From DAOMFM01 sp035429825 (GTDB lineage: Bacteria; Acidobacteriota; Blastocatellia; UBA7656; JADIYM01): a stretch of 44,552 nucleotides of DNA. Of this stretch, positions 8,251 to 14,707 are shown piece after piece. The notes beneath the pieces were generated by a model that had not been told where the DNA came from, did not search any database, and saw only the letters and a list, made by a program, of their open reading frames with translations. Positions within the stretch are counted from its first letter, which is position 1. Each line of letters begins with the position of its first letter. Position numbers and translations under genes: made by a program. The stretch covers positions 1-44,552 of the forward strand of contig JBGAKX010000021.1 in assembly GCA_044224215.1 (NCBI GenBank), given 5' to 3'.

Positions 8251-9642
8251 ATGCCGGGAGATGCCAGCCATTCAGCAGGTGCGGCCGAGGCCTCGGGCGA
8301 TCTGCTGCAGCGCGCCGTCGAGCGGTACCACGAACTGCTTGGCGAGGGCGACCTCGGCGTCGCGAGCGCCGCGTACATGCGCGAGCAGTTCGAGCGGGCG
8401 AACCTGATCTTTGGCGGCAGGCCGCTGTCGCCGTACCTGCGTCCCCATTTCGTGACGATGGCCGACTGGGAGCGGATAAAGGTCCTGTGCGAGACGATCT
8501 GGTCGTGCGTGCAGAAGGTCGGCGCTGCCGCGGCCGAGGACGAGTCGCTCGTCGACGAGCTCGGGTTGACCGACGCCGAGCGCACACTGCTCGCGATCGA
8601 TCCGGGCTACGGTTACATCTCGCCAAGCGCGCGTCTCGATTCGTTTCTCACTGCGGACAGGTACTCGTTCGTCGAACTGAACGCCGAGTGCCCGGCAGGC
8701 ATCGCCTATTCGGACGTCGCGACGGCGATCTTTCTCGAGCAGCCCGCGATGCAGGCGTTTCTGAAGGATTTCGAGGTCGTTCCGCTGCACGCTCGCGACC
8801 TGATGCTCGAGACGCTGCTGGAATGCTGGCGGCGATTCCGACCGGGCGCGGAGCGCCCAACCATCGCGATCGTCGACTGGGACGGGTTGCCGACGGCGGC
8901 CGAATTCCAGCTGTTCAAGGAGTACTTCGAGTCGCACGGATATCCGACGACGGTGGCCGATCCTCGCGCGCTCACCTACGAAGGTGGCCGTCTTCGGCAC
9001 GGCGATTTCGAGATCGACGTCGTCTACAAGCGCCTGCTGACGAACGACTTCCTCGAGAACATCGATAGCCTCGGCGCGCTTCACACGGCGTATGCGGACA
9101 GGGCGATCTGCCTCGTGAACAGCTTCCGCGGCAAGTACGTCCATAAGAAGATGTTCTTTGGCGTGCTGACGAACGAGCGTTACGCGCACCTGTTCACGGA
9201 CGCCGAGCGTGACGTCATCACGCAGACGGTTCCGTGGACACGGCGTGTCCGCGACATGCGGACGATGCACGATGGCGTCGAGATCGACCTGATCCCGTTC
9301 ATTCGCGAGCACCGTGACATGCTCGTGCTCAAGCCGAACGACGACTTTGGAGGTCACGGGATCTTCATCGGCTGGGAATCGGACGAGCCGGTCTGGGAGG
9401 GCGCCATTGGCGAGGCGCTCGCGGGCGACTACCTCGTGCAGCAGCGCGTACCGACGGCGCGCGAGGTTTTCCCGGCGCTCGAAGACGACGGCAGCTTCAC
9501 GTTTGCCGAGCAGCTTGTCGATCTCGATCCTCTGTTGTTCTTCGGAAAAGTCGGCAGCGCGTTTACGCGACTGTCCACCTCATCTCTTTGCAATGTCACA
9601 TCCGGCGGCGGAATGGTGCCCACGTTTCTTTTGAAAGGGTAG
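8251..9642 (+). CDS. Circularly permuted ATP-grasp protein
   Basis: 463 residues. The metal-binding motif ELNAECPAG (142-150) comes before the ATP-binding glycine loop KPNDDFGGHG (361-370), the reverse of ordinary ATP-grasp order; this is the signature of circularly permuted ATP-grasp enzymes (relatives of glutathionylspermidine synthase and CP_ATPgrasp families). The ATG at 8251 has GAGAGGA about 7 bases upstream, inside the end of the previous gene. Inferred role: ligation of an amine or amino acid to a carboxylate, acting with the flanking ligases. I do not see an amidase domain, which separates it from bifunctional glutathionylspermidine synthetase. The product is unknown. Confidence 0.88.
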   Translation: MPGDASHSAGAAEASGDLLQRAVERYHELLGEGDLGVASAAYMREQFERANLIFGGRPLSPYLRPHFVTMADWERIKVLCETIWSCVQKVGAAAAEDESLVDELGLTDAERTLLAIDPGYGYISPSARLDSFLTADRYSFVELNAECPAGIAYSDVATAIFLEQPAMQAFLKDFEVVPLHARDLMLETLLECWRRFRPGAERPTIAIVDWDGLPTAAEFQLFKEYFESHGYPTTVADPRALTYEGGRLRHGDFEIDVVYKRLLTNDFLENIDSLGALHTAYADRAICLVNSFRGKYVHKKMFFGVLTNERYAHLFTDAERDVITQTVPWTRRVRDMRTMHDGVEIDLIPFIREHRDMLVLKPNDDFGGHGIFIGWESDEPVWEGAIGEALAGDYLVQQRVPTAREVFPALEDDGSFTFAEQLVDLDPLLFFGKVGSAFTRLSTSSLCNVTSGGGMVPTFLLKG

Positions 9643-9672
9643 GGAATCGCGCTTCCCACTCCGGAGGTTTCG

Positions 9673-10809
9673 ATGGCCGACTTCACGTTGGGTATTGAGG
9701 AAGAGTTCCAGATCATCGATCCGGTCACACGGGATCTGAAGGCGCACATCACCGAGATGATCGAGGAGGGCGAGATGCTCCTCGGCGAACAGGTGAAGCC
9801 CGAGATGCACCAGTCGATGATCGAGGTGGGTACCGGCATCTGCGCGGACGTGCACGAGGCGCGCACCGACGTCATCCGCCTGCGCCGCACCGTGTCCGAG
9901 CTCGCCGCGCGCAAGGGACTGCGGATCGCGGCGGCGTCGACGCACCCGTTCTCGGACTGGGAGTCGTCGCAGATCACCCCCAACGAGCGGTACTACCTGT
10001 TGATCGAAGAGATGCAGCACGTCGCGCGGTCGCTGCTGATCTTTGGACTGCACGTGCACGTCGGTGTCGACGATCGCGAGGCGTCGATCCACCTCATGAA
10101 TGCGGCGAGGTACTTCCTGCCGCACGTGATGGCGCTGTCGACGAGCTCTCCGTTCTGGATGGGTCGGAATACCGGCCTGAAGAGCTACCGCGCCGAAGTC
10201 TTCAAGAAGTTTCCGCGCACCGACATCCCAGACTACTTCAGCTCGTACGGCGAGTTCGACAGCTACGTGAACCTGCTCATCAAGACTGGCTGCATCGACA
10301 ACGCAAAGAAGATCTGGTGGGACGTCCGTCCGCACCCGTTCTTCCCGACGCTCGAGTTCCGCATCTGCGACCTTCCGTCCAAGGTCGACGACGTCATCAC
10401 GATCGCGGCGCTGTTCCAGGCGATCATCGCAAAGCTCTACAAGCTCTACCGCCAGAACATGGGGTTCCGGCTCTATCGGCGCGCGCTCATCCAGGAGAAC
10501 AAGTGGCGCGCGGTCCGCTACGGGCTCGAGGGAAAGCTGATCGACTTTGGAAAGCAGAAGGAGGTTCCGGTCCGCGACCTGATCCTCGAGCTGCTCGAGT
10601 TCATCGACGACGTCGTCGACGAGCTCGGGTCGCGCAAGGACATCGAGAACGTGCACGCGATCCTCGAGCGCGGCACGAGCGCGGACCGGCAGCTGAAGGT
10701 CTACGAAGAGACCGGCGATCTGAAGAAGGTCGTTGACAACGTGCTGGCCGAGACCGTCGAAGGCGTGCTCGATCCGGCGACGTTGCCCGGCCCGACGCCG
10801 GCCGTGTGA
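9673..10809 (+). CDS. Carboxylate-amine ligase, glutamate-cysteine ligase family 2 (GCS2/YbdK-like)
   Basis: 378 residues with the family's marks in order: GIEEEF at 7-12, ASTHPFSDW around 88-96, HVHVG at 127-131 and LEFRICD at 227-233. These supply the metal and substrate residues of the glutamine-synthetase-like fold. The start ATG at 9673 follows GGAGGT at a good distance. Family activity is ATP-dependent joining of an amino acid, often gamma-Glu, to an amine or thiol; several members are not true glutathione enzymes. Its position behind two ATP-grasp genes fits published predictions of amidoligase gene clusters that make unknown peptide metabolites. It ends in a GTGA overlap with the next gene. 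Confidence 0.93.
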   Translation: MADFTLGIEEEFQIIDPVTRDLKAHITEMIEEGEMLLGEQVKPEMHQSMIEVGTGICADVHEARTDVIRLRRTVSELAARKGLRIAAASTHPFSDWESSQITPNERYYLLIEEMQHVARSLLIFGLHVHVGVDDREASIHLMNAARYFLPHVMALSTSSPFWMGRNTGLKSYRAEVFKKFPRTDIPDYFSSYGEFDSYVNLLIKTGCIDNAKKIWWDVRPHPFFPTLEFRICDLPSKVDDVITIAALFQAIIAKLYKLYRQNMGFRLYRRALIQENKWRAVRYGLEGKLIDFGKQKEVPVRDLILELLEFIDDVVDELGSRKDIENVHAILERGTSADRQLKVYEETGDLKKVVDNVLAETVEGVLDPATLPGPTPAV

Positions 10810-11147
10810 CCGAGATCGGTCCGTTTGCGTTCGCGTGCGACACGTGCGGCTCGGTCTATTCGGACCGGGACCGCGCGGTCGTGTGCGAGTCGATTCCGGC
10901 CGAACCCGAGACGATCGCGGCCGGGTCCATGGTGCGGGCGCGTGAAGGCGGGGCCGGCACGGGGCTCGGGCGGACGACCGGATCGTTCCTGCTCGGGCTG
11001 GACGATTCGCGGGGCGAGGCGCATATCCGGCTGTACCGTGCGAGTTTCTTGTGGGGACGGGCGGACTTCCGTGCATCGGAGCTGGAGTCGCTGGGGCCGG
11101 CGACCGAGGCCGAGTGGCGTGCGGCGGTGGAGAGAGGAGACGGCTGA
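10806..11147 (+). CDS. Small Cys-motif hypothetical protein coupled to the ligase operon
   Basis: 113 residues. The GTG start overlaps the GCS2 stop (GTGA), indicating translational coupling. The N-terminus carries CDTCGSVY (Cys11, Cys14) and a third cysteine at 27, a possible metal or redox site but without a clear fourth ligand. The middle (about 40-80) is Gly/Arg/Asp-rich with short strands, and the C-terminus is acidic and probably helical. I recognise no family. In this position it could be a partner, regulator or substrate of the ligases; none of these is shown by sequence. Confidence 0.65.
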   Translation: MTEIGPFAFACDTCGSVYSDRDRAVVCESIPAEPETIAAGSMVRAREGGAGTGLGRTTGSFLLGLDDSRGEAHIRLYRASFLWGRADFRASELESLGPATEAEWRAAVERGDG

Positions 11148-11164
11148 TCGCTGAACCGCACCAC

Positions 11165-11250
11165 GCAGAGCCGATCCCGTCAGGGATCGGGGTAACTTGT
11201 CGGCGCGCCCATCGTCAGGCTCCCCCGATCGCTGACGCGATCGGCTCTGC
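11165..11250. repeat. Nested inverted repeat D1
   Basis: Arms 11165-11192 and 11223-11250 are reverse complements at 26 of 28 positions, ending in GCAGAGCC and GGCTCTGC. Each arm is itself a hairpin (CCGATCCC/GGGATCGG and CCGATCGC/GCGATCGG), so the element can fold as one long stem or two short ones. It lies just after the last gene of the ligase operon. Confidence 0.85.
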
Positions 11251-11264
11251 GGCGAGATCGGACG

Positions 11265-11390
11265 TACCCGCCACCTACTGGTGGCGGTACTCGGGCTCAG
11301 CACCTCTGTATGTGCTCAGCGGATCGTGATCAACCTGACGAGGATGCGGGATAGCAGCGCCACAGTACCGCCACCGGTAGGTGGCGGGTA
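11265..11390. repeat. Nested inverted repeat D2
   Basis: Arms 11265-11290 and 11365-11390 match as reverse complements at 25 of 26 positions. Each arm is also a hairpin (CCGCCACC/GGTGGCGG). The 74 bases between them include an imperfect palindrome around GCTCAGCAC (about 11294-11320). I see no convincing gene within 11148-11418. Confidence 0.85.
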
Positions 11391-11418
11391 GCGCCCGATG
11401 ACCGATTGGCGGGGTTCG

Positions 11419-11607
11419 TTATCGCCCCGCAGCGCGTGCCCGCGGGGTGTCCTTTGTCATACGTCTCGCCACGAGCCGTTCGGCGTACGACTGGTGACCG
11501 GTGTTTGCCTCGGGCGCCGTCCGCGCGGGAGGGACGGGCTGTTTTGTCGCCGTTCCGGCTGCGGCCGGAACGCGCTGCGGGGTGGCCTTGCTTCGGGGAG
11601 TGCTCAC
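11419..11607 (-). CDS. Probable 62-residue basic small protein
   Basis: I recognise no family. Support is from expression signals: GTG start with GGAGG 6 bases upstream, and a promoter-like TTGACA-N16-CATAAG about 65-90 bases upstream, beginning right after the PP2C stop codon. The protein is rich in Ala, Pro, Arg, Lys and Thr for its first 37 residues, then has a possible short amphipathic helix (SYAERLVARRMTKD) and a basic tail; it has no cysteine or membrane segment. It lies on the same strand as the PP2C gene, 96 bases downstream. Low-complexity composition in GC-rich DNA is a reason for caution. Confidence 0.5.
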   Translation of the reverse strand: MSTPRSKATPQRVPAAAGTATKQPVPPARTAPEANTGHQSYAERLVARRMTKDTPRARAAGR

Positions 11608-11672
11608 CAGGCACCTCCAGGGACGATATCTCGAGTCCCGTATCCCCGAACGCTGTGGCCCAACGTGGGCTT

Positions 11673-11700
11673 CTTATGACACCAAGGCCAATGATGTCAA
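11673..11700 (-). promoter_or_regulatory. Candidate promoter of the 62-residue small gene
   Basis: On the minus strand: perfect -35 TTGACA (11695-11700), 16-base spacer and -10 CATAAG (11673-11678). The predicted start near 11666 gives a leader of about 59 bases with a small GCCCA/TGGGC hairpin at its 5' end. Confidence 0.5.
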
Positions 11701-11703
11701 CAA

Positions 11704-12831
11704 TTATTCTTTCGGCCCGTCCGTCGGTTCCGAATCGGCGGCTGCAGTTCCCTCGCTCGAAGGCCCGCCGGCAGGCGTCGGTTGAGCGTCTTCCACCTGC
11801 CCAGGCGACGCAAGCGTGTGCGTGGAATCGAATTCGGACGTCGCACGCGACCCGGCCGGAACAACCAGCGGGTTGGTTTCGCCGTTGTCCTCTGCTCCCA
11901 GCGTGACCGTCGGCTTTCCGTGCGGCGTGATCGGCGCATACCCGCCGCCCGTGCGGAAGTTGAACTCGGTGATCGACTGCAGCGTGCGAGTCATCCGCTC
12001 GTTCAGCGTCGTCTCGTTGAGGCCGGGGCCGTCCACCTCGGCCACGACGACCGTGATGTTGTCCTCGCCGCCGCGCTGCTTGGCCAGCTGGATCATCCGG
12101 TGGCACCCCTCGGGCAGCGCCGCCGTCGTCAGCACGCAGTCGCGCATTTCGTCGCCGGTGATCTTGCCCGACAGTCCGTCGGAGCACAGCAGCAGGAAAT
12201 CCCCCTTGCGCAACTCGAGCCGCTCGATCGCGACGACGACCTCGGGGCGCGAGCCCATCGCCTGCAGGATGACGTTGCGCTGCGGATGCTGTTCGGCCTC
12301 GTTGCGGTTCAGCATCCCGACCTCGACCAGCGATTCGACCATCGACTGATCGCGCGTGATCTGCTTCATCTTTCCGGCCCTGAGCAGGTAGACGCGCGAG
12401 TCGCCGACGCCCGTGATCAGGACTTCCGGGCCGCGGATCCAGGCCGCGGCGAGCGTCGCTCCCATCCCGTGATACTGCTGGTACTGCTGGGCGACGTTCC
12501 ACACCTCGTAGTTGACCCGCTCCACCGCCTGCCGGACGATCTCCTCGCCCGTCTGATCGGCCGGCGCCGTTCGCAGCAGCGTCTCGAGCTGCTCGACGAC
12601 GATCCTGCTCGCGACCTCTCCCGCCTCGGCGCCGCCCATGCCGTCCGATACGACCAGCAGCGTGCCGCGCTCGCTCACCTTGTGCCGCAGCACCTCCGGA
12701 ACGAGCCCCGACTTGCCGCTTCCGAGTTCCGCAACGAGGAACGAATCCTCGTTGTTCGTTCGGACGACGCCAACGTCGGACAGGCCATAGGCTGTGACGG
12801 TGACATCTGGAAGGGAAACCTTCTCGGGCAC
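11704..12831 (-). CDS. PP2C-family protein Ser/Thr phosphatase
   Basis: 375 residues from the GTG at 12831. This start is preferred over the GTG at 12840 because AAGGAG then lies 8 bases upstream instead of overlapping the start. PP2C motifs in order: GLSDVGVVRTNNEDSF (16-31), SDGMGGAEAGE (from 62), MGATLAAAW, GDSRVYLLR, SDGLSG and GGEDNITVVV, which together supply the metal-binding aspartates. The last 100 or so residues are an acidic, Pro/Ser/Thr-rich tail with no predicted membrane segment. It should reverse phosphorylation by Hanks-type kinases such as the one at the window start; no kinase is adjacent. A strong promoter lies upstream. Confidence 0.95.
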   Translation of the reverse strand: MPEKVSLPDVTVTAYGLSDVGVVRTNNEDSFLVAELGSGKSGLVPEVLRHKVSERGTLLVVSDGMGGAEAGEVASRIVVEQLETLLRTAPADQTGEEIVRQAVERVNYEVWNVAQQYQQYHGMGATLAAAWIRGPEVLITGVGDSRVYLLRAGKMKQITRDQSMVESLVEVGMLNRNEAEQHPQRNVILQAMGSRPEVVVAIERLELRKGDFLLLCSDGLSGKITGDEMRDCVLTTAALPEGCHRMIQLAKQRGGEDNITVVVAEVDGPGLNETTLNERMTRTLQSITEFNFRTGGGYAPITPHGKPTVTLGAEDNGETNPLVVPAGSRATSEFDSTHTLASPGQVEDAQPTPAGGPSSEGTAAADSEPTDGPKE

Positions 12832-12897
12832 GAAACGCACTCCTTGGAAGCGGGAGCTCGGATGATTGCAGCCGCAATGCGGGATAGAACTCAGGAC

Positions 12898-12925
12898 ATT
12901 ATAGGCGAGGCAGGGAGATTGGCAA
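12898..12925 (-). promoter_or_regulatory. Sigma-70-type promoter of the PP2C gene
   Basis: On the minus strand: TTGCCA (12920-12925, 5/6 to consensus), 16-base spacer and perfect TATAAT (12898-12903). The transcript start would be near 12891, about 60 bases before the GTG at 12831, leaving room for the AAGGAG. Confidence 0.7.
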
Positions 12926-12984
12926 ACAAATCGGCGCCAACACTTACGGGGACAGCCACCGTGCGACCCGGCGTCGTGACGCCC

Positions 12985-13428
12985 TCACGCCGGGCTGTCG
13001 ATCACGATCGTCACCGGGCCGTCGTTGACGAGCTCGACCTCCATCATGGCGGCGAACACGCCGGTCTCGACAACCACGTTTCGGGCGCGCGCGAGCTCCA
13101 GAAACCGCTCGTACAGCGGAATCGCCTCGTCGGGCGGCGCTGCGTCGAGAAACGACGGCCTGCGACCCTTCTTCGTGTCCGCGTACAGCGTGAACTGGGA
13201 CACGACAAGGAGTGCGCCCCCCGCCTGGTCGAGGTTCAGGTTCATCTTGCCCTCCGGATCGGCAAAGATCCGGAGCCCGACGACCCGATCCACCAGAAAC
13301 TCGACGTCCGCCAGCGTGTCGCCCCGCCCGATGCCGAGGAGCACGACGAGACCGGTGCCGATTTCGCCGGTGACCGCGCCGTCGACGCGCACGGCGGCCC
13401 GGGACACGCGCTGAAGCACGGCTCTCAC
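12985..13428 (-). CDS. dtd: D-aminoacyl-tRNA deacylase
   Basis: 147 residues, full family length. It hydrolyses D-amino acids, and mischarged glycine, from tRNA. Diagnostic motifs are the active-site SQFTLYAD (about residues 77-84) and the C-terminal NDGPVT containing the Gly-cisPro pair that enforces chirality. The N-terminus MRAVLQRVSRAAVRVDG is typical. The GTG start overlaps the stop of the preceding membrane-protein gene by 4 bases (GTGA), so it is the last gene of a four-gene operon. A CCCGGCG/CGCCGGG inverted repeat (12967-12994) spans its stop codon but has no T-tract. Confidence 0.97.
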   Translation of the reverse strand: MRAVLQRVSRAAVRVDGAVTGEIGTGLVVLLGIGRGDTLADVEFLVDRVVGLRIFADPEGKMNLNLDQAGGALLVVSQFTLYADTKKGRRPSFLDAAPPDEAIPLYERFLELARARNVVVETGVFAAMMEVELVNDGPVTIVIDSPA

Positions 13429-14183
13429 GTCGAATGTTCCTCGTCGGATTCGACAAGCGCGGCATCAACGGTTTCACCCGGGATGGCGGCAAGCAACCGC
13501 GCGCGCTCGCGTTGCGAGAGGCGATCCGCACTCGCAAGCAGATCGTAGAGACGATCTGCGTCCGGATCGCGAGGCGGCGACGCCAGCCACAGGCCACACA
13601 GGTAGAGCGCAAAGCCGAGGAATGCCGTGTAGCCGGTCGCCGGCGCATATGCGACACCCTGCACGGTGCCGAGCGTCACCCCCCGAACAAGTGACTGCAG
13701 CACCGAGCGAGTGATCGAATCGCCCGGCGCAAAAAGCGACGCAAGGAACACGTACTTGGCGACGAACGCCGCAAGAAGCAAACCGGCAAGGCTCTTGACG
13801 AGCCTGTCGGGCCTGACGGGCACGAACAGGTTGTTCCAGAAGACCAACCCGAATCCCACTGCGAAAAGGCTGAAGAACAGCGTGTCCTCGGGCAGCACCG
13901 CGTTGAAGATCTGAATCGTCGCGATGAAAAGAGCCGCGAGCGTCAGTCCGTTCGACGCGTTTTCGAGTGTCGTCCGCTCGACACCGAGCCAGTCGCGCGA
14001 AATGTTCAGCAGCCCGGACCGCGCGTAGAGCACGACGAGGAGCGAACCGAGCAGCAACGTCGTCAACGGGGGAGCCACGAAGCGCATTTCGAGGTCCGGC
14101 AGCGCAAACCGCAACCCGCCGAGCAGTGCTGCTGTCAGCAGGATCAGCGGAAGTACCACGTGTTGACGCAGCGCCACGTTCAC
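13425..14183 (-). CDS. Multi-pass membrane protein of unknown function
   Basis: 252 residues from the GTG at 14183, which overlaps the stop of the upstream gene (GTGA) and therefore decides the start; the open frame extends further upstream but reads antisense-like, Arg-rich sequence. About six membrane segments are visible (near residues 9-26, 38-54, 75-95, 98-118, 130-148 and 180-205), followed by a soluble, acidic C-terminal tail of about 45 residues ending ESDEEHST. I recognise no family motif. Overlaps on both sides imply co-translation with the TPR-like protein and dtd. Confidence 0.8.
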   Translation of the reverse strand: MNVALRQHVVLPLILLTAALLGGLRFALPDLEMRFVAPPLTTLLLGSLLVVLYARSGLLNISRDWLGVERTTLENASNGLTLAALFIATIQIFNAVLPEDTLFFSLFAVGFGLVFWNNLFVPVRPDRLVKSLAGLLLAAFVAKYVFLASLFAPGDSITRSVLQSLVRGVTLGTVQGVAYAPATGYTAFLGFALYLCGLWLASPPRDPDADRLYDLLASADRLSQRERARLLAAIPGETVDAALVESDEEHST

Positions 14184-14707
14184 GGTGCCGCTCCCGTACC
14201 CGATGCAAACGGATTGAAATCGCCGGGTGTGACCTCGAGACCCTGTCTGAGGCGCTCGCGCAACGCCTCGGCCGACGTGTACTCGAGACCGAGCGACGCG
14301 TCGTCGATCGTGTAGCTGCCGTTCGGGGTCGCCTGCAGGCATCGGTCGACCGCGACGAGCGCGGCCGCAAACTCGTCGTCGTCGTCGTAGACGCGCCCCT
14401 TCCCGAGAGCGTAGTGCGACGACGCGATCAGAAACTGCGTCTTCGGGTCGCGATTGGCCGGATCGGCGGCCGCGAACTGGTTGATGGCGATCCGGTACTG
14501 CCGGTCCCGAAACGCCTTCAGGCCGAGCGCGAATCGGGCGTCGTCGACCGTGTAGACGTTTGCCTGCACCGCAGCGGCATTCTTGAGCTCTGCAAGCGTC
14601 CGCGGCTGCGTCACATAGACCCACGCGATCGCCACGCCGTAGACGAGCGTCGCCGCAATCCCGATGGCCTGGATAACGGCAACCGAACGCGGGGCTACGG
14701 CTTCCAT
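14180..14707 (-). CDS. Single-pass membrane protein with TPR-like domain
   Basis: 175 residues from the ATG at 14707, 13 bases inside the end of the transporter gene. A longer frame to 15103 exists but lies entirely within the transporter coding region and is a shadow. Residues about 10-30 form one membrane segment; the rest is helical, with a TPR-like stretch (ALGLKAFRDRQYRIAINQF, then PKTQFLIASSHYALGKG). Inferred role: scaffold or partner of the neighbouring transporter or membrane protein. Function is unknown. Confidence 0.75.
   Translation of the reverse strand: MEAVAPRSVAVIQAIGIAATLVYGVAIAWVYVTQPRTLAELKNAAAVQANVYTVDDARFALGLKAFRDRQYRIAINQFAAADPANRDPKTQFLIASSHYALGKGRVYDDDDEFAAALVAVDRCLQATPNGSYTIDDASLGLEYTSAEALRERLRQGLEVTPGDFNPFASGTGAAP

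Noticed and set aside
9580..11076. A 498-residue minus-strand open frame opposite the GCS2 gene
   Set aside because: It is Arg/Asp/Val-rich antisense sequence of a GC-rich gene; the plus-strand frame has all GCS2 motifs and a Shine-Dalgarno.
11330..12877. A 515-residue minus-strand frame overlapping the PP2C gene
   Set aside because: It is a frame-shifted reading of PP2C and runs through palindromic spacer DNA; PP2C motifs are in the other frame.
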